NCBI GenBank assembly: GCA_023053685.1
Contig: JALIGW010000040.1
Span: 1,572,781-1,636,780, forward strand
Length of the DNA stretch: 64,000 nucleotides
Direction of reading: 5' to 3'
From: Diadophis punctatus similis
Taxonomy: Eukaryota; Chordata; Lepidosauria; Squamata; Dipsadidae
This document shows positions 45,055 to 61,316 of the stretch, piece after piece. The translations under genes and the position numbers were made by a program. Below the pieces are notes generated by a model. The model did not search any database, was not told the DNA's origin, and saw only the letters and a program-made list of their open reading frames with translations. Position 1 is the stretch's first letter. Each line of letters opens with the position of its first letter.

Positions 45055-45787
45055 CTCAGGGACCACAAATTCATAATTTTAAATCCCGTGGACCACTAAT
45101 ATGATCTGCCTAATGACCGGCTGGGTGGGCGTGGCCAACTGGGTGTCACTCACATCGAGGAGCGCATCGCCGGCCTCTACTCGCACCTCCCCTCCCAGCC
45201 ACTCCCCCCTCCCCGCCTGGACTCCTTAGGCCCTCTACAGGAAGCAGTTGTTGGAGATAAGCAGCCACCATGAGGAAGAGTTGGCAAAACAGCTGGCTCA
45301 GTTCAAATTGGATCTGGCTGAGAAGGAAGTTCAGCAGAAGCACCTCACTGAGGACTACCAGCATAGGCTTTCCAAGCAGAGGGAAGACCTGCGGGAGTGC
45401 AAGGCCAGGTACCGGCGCCTGGAGGCTCAAGCGGGCTGAGATGGTCAGCCAGTTCCAGGCCATGATGCAATCCCACTGGAACAACGCCCTCCGGTTCTTT
45501 GCCACCAGCGGCACTTCCCTCCAGCCTCCGCCCAAATCCCCGCACCAGGAGGCCGAAGCAGACCCCGAGTCGGAATTTCTCCCCCGCTCCGACCCACACA
45601 AAAAGACCCCAAAGGGAGAGACTCTCTGCAGCAAAACTAACGTTCATTGCACGTATCCGGCCCAGGGGCCAGAGTTTGAGGACCTTGATTTAGTGCAATA
45701 TAAAAAATGCCAATATTTTTTCTGCGGACCACCAAAATTTTCTCACGGACCACCGGTGGTCCACGGACCACCAGTTGGTGACCGCTG
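45055..45787. mobile_element. hAT-like element carrying a captured coiled-coil gene fragment
   Basis: The right end GGACCACCAGTTGGTGACCG, preceded by repeated GGTCCACGGACCACC, resembles a hAT-type terminus. The left side has CTTTCGGACCTCAGGGACCAC and CCCGTGGACCACTAAT. The middle (45226-45640) is unlike the rest of the element and encodes a coiled coil. A matching 8-bp duplication was not found, so limits are approximate. Confidence 0.55.
45226..45640 (+). pseudogene. Captured coiled-coil fragment, centrobin-like
   Basis: After TGGACTCCTTAG, which looks like an intron 3' end, the frame reads ALYRKQLLEISSHHEEELAK, then KLDLAEKEVQQKHLTEDYQH, then RLSKQREDLRECKARYRRLE. One extra base at about 45431 shifts it, and the next frame reads AEMVSQFQAMMQSHWNNALR followed by a Pro-rich stretch. 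The heptad pattern and the MVSxxQxMMQxHW motif followed by PPP recall the C-terminal half of centrobin (CNTROB), a centriole-duplication protein. The match is from memory and tentative. The frameshift and isolation mark it as a gene fragment, probably duplicated at the DNA level with its intron edge. Confidence 0.5.
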
Positions 45788-45795
45788 GTCTAGGA

Positions 45796-45869
45796 CATGA
45801 GTCCCCAACCCCCGCGAAACCACGCCCCCTCTGGTCTGCAGAAAAATCTCTCCATGGAACCGATCTCTG
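45796..45869. mobile_element. Very short hAT-type insertion with 8-bp TSD
   Basis: A 74-bp insert from CATGAGTCCCCAACCCCCG to ATGGAACCGATCTCTG, flanked by perfect GTCTAGGA (45788-45795 and 45870-45877). Confidence 0.75.
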
Positions 45870-46112
45870 GTCTAGGACACAAAGCTTTATCTTCCAACAG
45901 AAGAATAAATCAGACAGAAGATCTCCTTCGTCCATCCTAGGAATGATCATCCAGCATTTAACCCTTGTTCAGTTGTACCTTTGTGGGAACTATACCAAAC
46001 TGGTATAGTATTCTTCTGGTACTTGAAGAGTATTTGAAGAGGCCACCAGAAAATCCAAGGGCTGTACTGTATTGAATTTCACTGGTGTAAAATGGGGAAA
46101 ATAAATCACAGA

Positions 46113-46345
46113 GGATATTTATTTATTTATTTATTTTGGTTTTCTTATATGCCGCCCAACTCTCGAGGGACTCAGGGCGGCGTACAGCAGAGAAAATACA
46201 AGAATAACCAACTGTAAATATTACATTAAAAACAAGTATAAAAATTAAAAACACAATATTAAAACCATCCAACAACCATTCAACAACCATACATACTTGG
46301 GGGTGAGCTCGAGTGGATTAGGCTCTACCCCCAGCCTGCAGGAAA
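46113..46345 (-). mobile_element. L2-like LINE or SINE 3' tail
   Basis: (TTTA)n followed by TATGCCGCCCAACTCTCGAG and GGACTCAGGGCGGCGTACAG, inverse of the common squamate tail GCCGCCCTGAGTC...GGCATATAA. Confidence 0.6.
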
Positions 46346-47309
46346 AGCCATGTCTTTTTAATAGCAGTGAACAGTTTCATTTCGTTGCCATGAATGCAAC
46401 GTGGACATCTTTGGACCTGGGTTCAATTCACAGGAGTGTTTCATTCTTTCAATGCAGCTGTCAAGTCTGCAATTATTGGTAGATTTGTGCAAGGTGGAAG
46501 GAGAGAAAGGCACCGAAGACCTGGCAGCGGATCAGAGACAAATCACAGTGATGACTCATCAGCTAGACACAAATGTTGGGTAACTTTATCAGGATCAATA
46601 CTCAGCAACCTTACTTGACAGGACATTACTCAATCTGTACTTGGTCTTAGCTGAGCCACTTCAACCAACTTTCTAGATGTCAGTGATACTACTGGAAAAT
46701 CAGCCAACGTTCTTCTGATTTTCCATTTCTGTTCTGGGAGAATATTTAGAAAACAATGAACAATGAAGACCCAACTTTTCTTAGGCTTTACCAATTTCTT
46801 TATAAAATCATCTTTTTATAGGAACTGTTGTCTAAATAATTTTCATGTCAGAATACGGTGCAGTTTTGCTTTTAATAGTTCCTGTGGGATACAAAGTTTG
46901 AGTTGTTTATATAAGAGAAATAGAACCATAAACCGTAGGTCAGTGTTGGCGAACCTTTTCAGCACTGAGTGCCAAAATGGGAGTGCGCGTGCCGGAAACC
47001 GGAAGAGCAGCCGCCCAGTGCGCATGTGTGTCTCAGGAATTTCTAAATGCATAAGTTAAACAAATCTAGTTTATACATCACCAAAGCTAGGCTATGTGTA
47101 GTAGAAGGACAGGCAGAACCTGGGGGTGGAGTCAAGAAAGGAATCAGCCTGGAGCCCTTATGTTCCCACAAGTGGGATACGTCCAACTCCTCTTGAATTT
47201 TGTTAACTCTTATCTAGCATCAATTTAGTACCGACTATTAGTTGATCAGATTCTGGTGTATTGGCATGAGCAACAAATCAGCTTAACTTGAACTTTATAA
47301 TAATAATAA
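46346..47309. other. Intergenic, FABP10 to MYOM3
   Basis: No gene supported. A fragment of the CAGTGTTGGCGAACC hAT family begins at about 46943. Confidence 0.4.
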
Positions 47310-48000
47310 TAATAACAACAGAGTTGGAAGGGACCTTGGAGGTCTTCTAGTCCAACCCCTGCCTAGGCAGGAAACCCTACACTACTTCAGACAAATGGTT
47401 ATCCAACATCTTCTTAAAAACTTCTAGTGTTGGAGCATTCACAACTTTTGTAGGCTAGCTGTTCCATGGATTAATTGTTCTAACTGTCAGGAAGTTTCTC
47501 CTTAGTTCTAAGTTACTTCTCTCCTTGTTTAGTTTCCACCCATTGCTTCTTGTTCTACCTTCAGGTGTTTTGGAGAATAGTTTGACTTCCTCTTCTTTGT
47601 GGCAACCCTGAGATATTGGAACACTGCTATCACGTCTCCCCTGGTCCTTCTTTTCATTAAACTAGACATATCCAGTTCCTGCAACCGTTCTTCATATGTT
47701 TTAGCCTCCAGTCCCCTAATCATCTTTGTTGCTCTTCTCTGCACTCTTTCTAGAGTCTCAACATCCTTTTTGCATCGTGGCGACCAAAACTGGATGCAGT
47801 ATTCCAAGTGTGGCCTTACCAACAAGGCATTATAAAGTGGTATTAACACTTCACGTGATCTTGATTCTATCCCTCTGTTAATGCAGCCTAGAACTGTGTT
47901 GGCTTTTTTGGCAGCTGCTGCACACTGCTGGCTCATATTTAAATGGTTGTCCACTAGGACTCCAAGATCCCTCTCACAGTCACTACTCTTGAGCAAGGTA
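47310..48000 (-). mobile_element. CR1 LINE, 3' part with ORF2 C-terminal 155 codons
   Basis: The minus frame 47996-47529 reads [40 protein letters not shown] and [20 protein letters not shown], the C-terminal domain of CR1 reverse transcriptase. The 3' terminus is GAGTTGGAAGGGACCTTGGA on the plus strand. It is 5'-truncated, and its open frame is better preserved than the copy at 40803. Confidence 0.93.
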
Positions 48001-48386
48001 CCACATATACCCTACCTGTGCATTTTGTTTTTCTTGCCTAAATGTGGTTTTGTGGTTCTGATTCTTCATACCTGACACCATCTTCTCTATCTTAGACAGA
48101 AAACCAGAGAGTTAATTCACAACTTTAACTCTTTTTAGGTGTTTAAAATGGTTAAGAGGCACTCTCTTTCTTTGATTTTGCCGTCAATGCTGCTCACCCT
48201 GGCAAAGATTCAGAGAGCAATCTTGCCCATTTCCTTTGCACGTCTTGAAGTCTGAGTTTGCAAACATGCTAGACTAAGTTAAAATTGAGGATTTAAGTAA
48301 TTTGAGTCTCATAGGAAGAGAAACCCAGACATTCTGCAGGAGGAGTGGAAATTTGCCTGGTTTTTATTTATAGCTATGACACCAGA

Positions 48387-48540
48387 GGTGGGTTTCAGCA
48401 GGTTCTGACCAGTTCTGGAGAACCGGTAGCAGACATTTTGTGTAGTTCGGAGAACCGGTAAATAACACCTCTGACTAGCCCCGCCCCCATCTATTCTCTG
48501 CCTCCCAAGTCCCAGCTGATCGGGAGGAAATGGAGATTTT
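48387..48540. mobile_element. Truncated hAT-type element
   Basis: Starts CAGAGGTGGGTTTCAGCAGG, shares TTTTGTGTAGTTCGGAGAACC with 31250 and 63540, and stops abruptly at the L1 border. Confidence 0.65.
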
Positions 48541-48758
48541 GCAGTATCCTTCTGGTTTTAAATCTATGTGTTCCTTTATCATTTTTTCTATCCAAGTATG
48601 TATTTTTATCCAGTATGCTTTTGTTTTTGGGCACGTCCACCACATGTAGTAGTATGAGCCCGGAGTCTGATTACACTTCCAACATTTAGCAGACATATCT
48701 TTAAACATCCTGGCTAATCTTGCTGGTGGGAAGTGCCTTCTGTAAAACATTCTATATG

Positions 48759-49493
48759 CCGTATTTTTCAATAGCAATAGCAATAGCACTTTATTTATAT
48801 ACCGCTTCATAGTGCTTTACAGCCCTCTCTAAGCGGTTTACAGAGTTCAGCATATTGCCCCCAACAATCTGGGTCCTCATTTTACCGACCTCGGAAGGAT
48901 GGAAGGTTGAGTCAACCTTGAGCCTAGTGAGATTTGAACAGCTGAACTGCTGAACTAGCAGTCAGCATGCAGTCGCAGCATTTAACCACTGCACCACTTC
49001 AGCTCTTACAGAGTATAAGACACATCTTTTCCCCCTTAAAAGAGGCTGAAAATTTGGGTGCGTCTTATACGCTGAATGTAGCTTTTTCGGAGCTTTTTTC
49101 CCCAGCCCTAACGAGGCGCTAACAATTTTCCTGGCTCTTACCTGCTTGCAGGGTGTTTTTCATTGCTAATCGCTCCAAAGAATGTTTTTTCCAGCCCTAA
49201 TGAGGTGCTAAGATGCTAATGATCTTCCCTTGCAGGCTTTTTCATTACTACTCTCTCCGAAGGAGGTTTTTTCCAGCCCTAAGTCTTTGCAGGCTTTTTT
49301 TCATTGCTACTCGCTCCGAATAAGGTTTTTTTAAGCCCTAACCAGGGGATAAAATAATGTGCTGAAGCTGACCAGACTAAGGACGTTAGCCTGATGAATA
49401 CCTGGTAGGCAGATTTTTTTCCCCTATTTTCCTCCCCAAAAACTAAAGTGCGTCTTATACTCCGGTGTGTGTCTTATACTCCGAAAAATACGG
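48759..49493. mobile_element. Tc1/mariner-type MITE inside L1, itself split by a SINE
   Basis: Left terminus CCGTATTTTTCA; after the SINE it resumes with CAGAGTATAAGACAC and ends CTTATACTCCGAAAAATACGG before TA. Confidence 0.8.
48768..49009 (-). repeat. Sauria-type SINE nested in a MITE
   Basis: Nearly identical to 6829-7060 in the same orientation, with a (CAATAG)n start, TACAGCCCTCTCTAAGCGG and AACCACTGCACCACTTCAGC. Confidence 0.85.
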
Positions 49494-50175
49494 TAAGTTT
49501 TCTTTGTATGCACTAGACATTGTTGATTTATAATCTCTATCCCACAAGTTTTGCCATTTATCCAATTCAATAGAATAACCTATTTGTATTTGTACCTGCG
49601 AAAAGGTGGCTCCTTCTTTATAGAACATCATTCCTCCTGAGGTATGGCTGCTCCCATCCTGTTGCTTTTTCTGAAAGGGCCTAAAATTGTGTCTTTGTTA
49701 GTGGGTCCAGGGATCACAAACAGAGATGCAGTGGCTAATTCGATTGCACTGTTGCTGCCTTAGGAGGGGTGAATATTTTTTAAAATGTTATAAGCCACCT
49801 GGAGTCACCTATGTATGAGTTGGGCGGCAATATAAATAAATAAATAAAACCTGTGTGCAAACACAATTGTGGTGTGTTAACCCAGTTTTGTGACTTGTCA
49901 TGGGGGATCCTTTCTGGATGTTTCTTCCGTGATAGCAAATACTTTGGCTTGAGCTGCAATGGGGCGCATTGAATGGAAATGCCAAAGAGTTCAATGACTT
50001 CCAGCACCTCTTGCTCAATACCACCGTGTCTTCCTGTCCTGACCTTGGGAAGCTAAAATTTAAGCTAATCTCTTCAAAGATCTGCTGTGTGCACAGAACG
50101 GGGGAAGAGAGGGCACCAATGTGCATGCTTGTTCTTGCAAAAAATCAGGGTCTTGGGAGCCTCCTTACATCCAGC

Positions 50176-50680
50176 CAGTGGTGGGTTCCTACCGGTGCGG
50201 TCCACTCTATAGCACCGGTAGCGACTGGCTGGTGACATCACGGATGTTGTAACTGGTCATAAATGTGTATGTGTGCGCGCGTACGTACATGTGTGCATGC
50301 ATAAGGCTGTCAAAACTCAAAAAACAGGTCAAGTAGCTCTGAGGAGGTTAGTCATAAATTTGAACACTTGCTATGCAACCGGCCATTAAGTGAGGACCAC
50401 TGGTATTTGGTTTGCCTTAAGGGTTCAGAGCTGTATGGAATCTGGTTTCTTTTAATCCTTTGGGGGATTGTAAAAGGTCCGGATGCAGGAATCCTCGTAG
50501 GGGGAACTAGGATCGTGACCACTTAGCCACACCCGCTCAGTCACATGACTATGAAGCCATGCCCGCCCAGTCACATGACCGTCAAGCCACTCCCACCAAA
50601 TCACATGACTGTCAAGCCACTCCCACAAAATTAAGCCACGCCCACAGAGTGTTAGTAAAAAATTTAGGAACCCGCCCCTG
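50176..50680. mobile_element. hAT-type element, perfect TSD
   Basis: Starts CAGTGGTGGGTTCCTACCGG and ends TTAGGAACCCGCCCCTG. Duplication CATCCAGC at 50168-50175 and 50681-50688. The interior has a CACATGACNGTCAAGCCAC tandem motif. Confidence 0.93.
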
Positions 50681-50989
50681 CATCCAGCAGTCACAATTTG
50701 GAGTGTCTCACAGAAAAATGCAGGTGCCACTGCAAAATGCCATCATTATTTATTTCTGCTTTTTTTTTGGTAAGCTGCCCAGTGGTGGAGCTGAGCAGCC
50801 ATGCATATTTCTTAAATAAATACAATCGTAATCATGCTGTCCAAATCCAATATTTATTTAGCAAACGGTAGAGCAAGTCGGCAAAGATATAGTACCTCCA
50901 GGAGATCATTGAATCTAAGTCTGAAAAAATATCTGTGAATATTTGCAGTCTAGGCCTGAGAGATTCCATTCACATTCATCATCCTAAGC

Positions 50990-51243
50990 CCGGGATGGCG
51001 AACCTATGGCATGTGTGCCGGAAGTGGCACGCAGAACCATCTCTCCGGGCACGCCAGCCGTCGCCCGTTGCTTTTCTGGGTTCTGGTGCTAGCTGGTCTT
51101 CGCGCATGCATGTGTGCCAGAAACTGGAAGCTCAGCTTCCCGGCACACACATGTGTGCTGGAGAACTGCTCTTCCGGTTTCTAGGTGCTCCCGCATGCGT
51201 GTGTGCTTCTGTTTCGGCACTTGGTGCCGAAAAGGTTCACCAA
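50990..51243. mobile_element. hAT MITE of the GGTGGCGAACC family, abutting a SINE
   Basis: Left CCCGGGATGGCGAACCTATG and right GCCGAAAAGGTTCACCAACTG are inverted. No duplication resolved. Confidence 0.65.
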
Positions 51244-51695
51244 CTGCAGTGGTTAGAGTGCAATACTGCAGGCAACTTCTGCTGACTGCCGGCTGACTGC
51301 AATTTGGCAGATCGAATCTCACCGGCTCAAGGTTGACTCAGCCTTCCATCCTTCCTAGGTGGGTAAAATGAGGACCCAGATTGTTGGGGGAAATAGGGTG
51401 ACTCTGTAAATCTCTTAGAGAGGGCTGTAAAGCACTGTGAAGTGATATAAAAGTCTAAGTCAGGGTTCGGCAACCTTAAAAACTCAAAGAGCCATTTGGA
51501 CCTGTTTCCTAGAGAAAACAAAACACCCGGAGCCACAAAACCTGGGTGGGCGTGGCCAACTTGACATCACTCCCACCGAGTCACATGACCCCCTCCAGCT
51601 ACATGTACCCAGGTTTTGTGGTTCTATTTTTCTTTTCTATGAGAAAATGGTATCTCTCTCTCTTTCTCTCTCTCCATCTCTCTTTCTCCCTCTAT

Positions 51696-54436
51696 GGAAT
51701 GAAACTTTCAAAAGATGGAATAAAACTTGTGAAAATCTGTACCAAAAACTTTTAGAGAATGGTGATACTGAGATAGCTGATGAACCTCTTCCTAATCTTG
51801 ACCTGGCGTGTAGGCAAAAATGGGAGCAAACTACGTCTAGATTAGATTTTAAACACGCAAGCAGGAAGGCATGGGGTCTACTGAGAAAACTGGGAGGAGA
51901 CCAATCAGCTCAACGCAAACAACAAGAGGTTACTCCAGACCAAGTAGCAACTCGTATTGTCAACTTAACAAGAGTACCGCATGACAAGAAACATACTAAA
52001 CTAGTGAAAAGGGAACTAAAGCATCTAAAAACTTTGGGATTGCATAACCAGGAATATGCTCGACCCTTCCAGGCAGCTGAAATAGACACTGCCCTGAAGA
52101 ACGTCAAAGCTGGAAAATCTCCTGGTTTTGATGGAGTAATGCCAGAATTTATCATCCACTCTGGACCTCGCATAAGAGAACGGCTGGCAAAATTCTATAC
52201 AGATATCTTAACTTCCAGTAGGCTCCCTCCAGAATTTAAAAGAACTAAGGTAATCGGTATATTAAAACCCGGAAAAGAAAGCAATAAGCCAGAAAACTAT
52301 CGCTCCCATTGCTCTGTTAAGTGTCTGTTATAAACTACTTGAAAGATTGATACTTAACAGAATCGGGCAAAAAATGAACGAACATATACGGATTGAACAG
52401 GCTGGGTTTAGATCTTATCGGAGCTGTGCTGATCAGGTCCTCAGTCTTACAAGCCATATTGAAAGCAGCTACCAGAATAAATTGAAAACATCTGTTGTAT
52501 TTGTGGATCTTACAGCAGCATACGATACAGTATGGAGGGAGGGCCTATTAAGCAAACTCCTCCATGTTGTTCCCTGTAGGACTATGGGCCGCTTAATAAA
52601 TAACATGCTTTCAGCAAGTACCTTCCAAGTCATCATGAGTGACAAAATCAGTAAGCAAAGACACTTGAATAATGGACTCCCCCAGGGCTCTGTGCTGGCT
52701 CCATCTCTATTTAATCTATACATCTCCGATATACCACCTAGGCCCGTGGTGGCGAACCTATGGCACGCGTGCCACAGGTGGCACGCGGAGCCATAGCGGA
52801 CGGCACGCGAGCGTTGCCCACCGGCAAACCGGAAGTGCGGAAAAACGGTGAGCTGTTTTTTGCACTCCAGAGGGTTCAGGGAAGCTCCCTGAAGCTCCGG
52901 AATGCAAAAAACTACAAAACGGACAAACCGGAAGTGCATTTTTCCGCACTTCCAGTTTGTCCGTTTTGTAGTTTTTTGCATTCCGGAGCTTCAGGGAGCT
53001 TCCCTGAACCCTCCGGAGTGCAAAAAACAGCTCACCGGCAAACCGGAAGTGCGTTTTTCCGCACTTCCGGTTTGCCCGTTTCGTCGTCCCAGGCTCCGGT
53101 AAGGCCTTTGCGCGGGGGTGGGGGTGTGTGCGCATGCGCAGGGGGCAGCATGGGGGGGGTGTTGTGCGCATGCGTGGGGGGAGGGAATGGGTGTGGGCAC
53201 GCGAGTGCGCCCCGCCCCTTTTTGGCACGCGAGCTTAAAAAGGTTCGCCACCACTGACCTAGGCTATCAACGAAGTTCTCTTATGCTGGTGACCTGGCAT
53301 TAGCATATAGCCACAAGGACATCGAAGCTACAGAAGGTGTACTTACAGCCGACCTTACAACTCTGAGTACATATTTCCACCAATGGAGGCTAATCCCAAG
53401 TATAAATAAAACAGTTACATCATGTTTCCACCTCAATAACAAATTGGCAAAAAGAGAACTCAATGTATATTTAAACAACAAACTGCTCCCATATGAGACA
53501 ACACCAAAATACCTGGGGGTTACCTTAGACAGGACCCTGTCCTTTAAAAAACATATCCAGAACATGGCTGCCAAGGTTAACAGCAGAAATAACATTTTAC
53601 AAAAACTATGCGGAATAACTTGGGGAGCCTCAGCCCCAACTCTTCGATGTGCAGCCCTTGGGCTTTGCTACTCTGCAGCGGAATACTGTGCACCTGTATG
53701 GTTAAACAGCTCACATACAGGACTTATTGATGTTCAACTTAACCATACGATGAGACTAATTACTGGGTGTATAAAATCAACACCTAGTCACTGGCTACCA
53801 GTTCTTAGTCACATACTTCCCCCGCACTTACGACGACAAGAAGCCCTTATTCGGGAGTACAGCAAGATCCTAGTAAATTCCTCTCTACCCATACATGGAT
53901 ATATTCCTGACCTCTTAAGGTGTCAACTAAAATCAAGAAATCCACCACTCTTGACAGCGGGTAAGTTGATGTCTGACCATCAGAACATCACACAAAAGTG
54001 GATGGAGGCGTGGAATAGCTGCACCCCCCAAGATGTCTCTGGGCACATTAGCCCTAGTAGTATACCTCCAAGATTTGGCCTACCCCGATACATGTGGGTG
54101 ACATATAATAGAATTAGAACAACTCATGGGGTGTGTGCTGACTCCTTGCATAAATGGGGAAAGACACCTTCAGCACAATGTGATTGCGGGGCTCCTCGAC
54201 AGACTATTCAGCATATAGTGAGGGAATGCCCTAACAGAAGATATCCAGGAGACTGTAGGGACTTCCTCTGCACAACAATGGCAGCTACTGACTGGATCTC
54301 CAAACTTGATATTAAGCTTTGAAATGTTATTTCTGTTTTCCTTTTTAGGTTTTTCTTACTGTTTTAACTGTTTTTAATTTGTAAAAATGAAGTGTTTTAA
54401 TATTGTGTGTGACCAGCCATACGCTAAATAAATAAA
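51696..54436 (+). mobile_element. 5'-truncated non-LTR retrotransposon with reverse transcriptase, 11-bp TSD
   Basis: Flanked by TCTCCCTCTAT at 51685-51695 and 54437-54447, with an (AAAT)n tail. The frame from 51696 reads RT blocks AGKSPGFDGVMPEFI and RTKVIGILKPGKE, then shifts by one base near 52303. The second frame gives EQAGFRSYRSCADQ, VVFVDLTAAYDTVW and LPQGSVLAPSLFNLYISDIP. After the MITE (52744-53256) it resumes at SYAGDLALAYSHKD, where the catalytic YADD has become YAGD, and continues through TPKYLGVTLDRTLSFKKH to a Cys/His knuckle CDCGAPRQTIQHIVRECP. Endonuclease is missing. Clade not settled (CR1/jockey- or RTE-like, not BovB). Confidence 0.9.
52744..53256. mobile_element. 513-bp hAT MITE nested in the LINE, perfect TSD, long palindrome
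   Basis: Starts CCGTGGTGGCGAACCTATGG and ends AGGTTCGCCACCACTG. Duplication ACCTAGGC at 52736-52743 and 53257-53264. Positions of about 52815-53055 form an extended inverted repeat around ATTTTTCC at about 52939. Confidence 0.95.
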
Positions 54437-55771
54437 TCTCCCTCTATCTCTCTCCCTCCCTCCCTCTCATCTTTCTCTCTTTCCCTCTCCCCATCTCTCT
54501 CTCTCTCTCTCCCTTCCTCCCCACCCATCTCCCTCTCCCTCCCTCATCTCTCTCTTTCTCCCATCTCTCTCTTTCTCCCTCGCTCTCCCCTTCTCTCTGT
54601 GTGTGCTGAGGAATGATCGCCACCCCGGCTTCTTTTTGGGCGACCCTCCTCCCCCTCTTGTGACTCCCTGGCTGGCTGTGGCACGCGCGGGGAGACCCTC
54701 CTCAAGCGAGCGCCAAAGTGCAGCAAAGGCACATGCGAATGGCAGAAGGCGGGCGGCTGCTCGCTTAAGGAGGGTCTTTGGACGCGGCTTCTCTCCTGCC
54801 CTAAGGATCCGGCCATTGCCTTGCATGTCCCATCCCGTCCCCCCTCCCTGCAGCTCTTCGGCTGAGCAGGGAGGGCGTGAGCTCCAGCCCGAAGTGGCAG
54901 GAAGCGAAGGCTGCCTTATACACAAATGTGGCGTGAAGGCAGCTACAGGGCCGCTTCTCTCCTGCCCTAAGGATCTGGCCATCATCTTGCCATGAGAGGA
55001 GAAGGCAGGGGAGGAGGGTCGCCAGAGCAAAGGTAGCCTTCGCTTCCTGCCGCTTCGGGCTGGAGCTTACGCCCATCCTGCTTGGCCGAAGAGCTGCGGG
55101 GGATGGAACGGAACGGGACATGGCAAGGAAATGGCCAGATCCTTACAGCAGGAGAGAAGCCGCATCCAAACACCCTCCTTAAGCGAGCAGCTGCCCACCC
55201 TCCGCGCACACCTTTGTTGCGCTTTGGCATTCGCTGCCCCGCCACAGCAGCCAGGGAGTCGCGAGAGGGGCAGGAGGGTCGCCCAAAGGGAAGTCTCGGC
55301 CGGGGGTGGCTATGTCCCTCAACCAGCACCAGAGAATCAGCCCCGTCCGCTTCTCCATTCACGCCGTCACCCTTACCTTCTCTGGCCAGGTGAGGGAGAG
55401 GAGGACGAGGCCAGTCAGTGATGGGACAGGGAGCCACAGCAGGGGAGCCCAAAGAGCCGCATGCGGCTCTGGAGCCATGGGTTGCCGACCCCTGGTCTAA
55501 GTGCTATTGCTATTTATGGATATATATGTTTGAAAGCACTGAAAAACACTGAGAGGTGGCCAAGAGACCTGATGTTAATCCTCTTATGGGGCTGGAGGTT
55601 GACTTTTATAAATATCTATAAATATCTTAAGCCTACGAGTCTGCTCAGAAAGCAGCGAGGGTAGAGTAGGAGACGGGGAGGTGGGTCTTTCCTTGCAATG
55701 AATAAGGACCGTCCTCTTCTATTGGGTGATGGTCTCTGGACCAGACCCAGCCCTTTGAACTGAACCTGGGC

Positions 55772-61316
<5,545 letters not shown>

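Larger units (their letters stand above)
48541..49690 (-). mobile_element. L1 ORF2 C-terminal fragment split by a MITE
   Basis: The minus frame reads YRMFYRRHFPPARLARMF, then CWKCNQTPGSYYYMWWTCPK, the Cys-rich C-terminal region of vertebrate L1 ORF2. L1-like sequence resumes at 49496 beyond a mariner-type MITE (48759-49493). Confidence 0.8.
51461..55494. mobile_element. 4,034-bp hAT-type insertion in a SINE, perfect TSD
   Basis: Starts CAGGGTTCGGCAACCTTAAA and ends GGGTTGCCGACCCCTG. Duplication GTCTAAGT is perfect (51453-51460 and 55495-55502). Next to the ends are GAGCCATTTGGACC and AAAGAGCCGCATGCGGCTCT. Much of its length is a nested LINE (51696-54436). 54448-55440 is CT-rich then GC-rich DNA with large inverted duplications (for example CTCCTTAAGCGAGCAGC and its complement). 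No transposase is visible. Confidence 0.92.
51244..55520 (+). repeat. Sauria-type SINE, split by a 4-kb insertion
   Basis: The head (GCAGTGGTTAGAGTGCAATA, AGATCGAATCTCACCGGCTC) and body run to 51460. The tail (GTCTAAGTGCTATTGCTATT) resumes at 55495. The split is exactly at an 8-bp duplication, so this is one SINE interrupted by the element at 51461-55494. Confidence 0.88.

Noticed and set aside
54467..55452. Long Arg/Glu/Pro-rich frames on both strands
   Set aside because: CT-rich and GC-rich inner part of the large hAT; the frames mirror inverted duplications and resemble no transposase.
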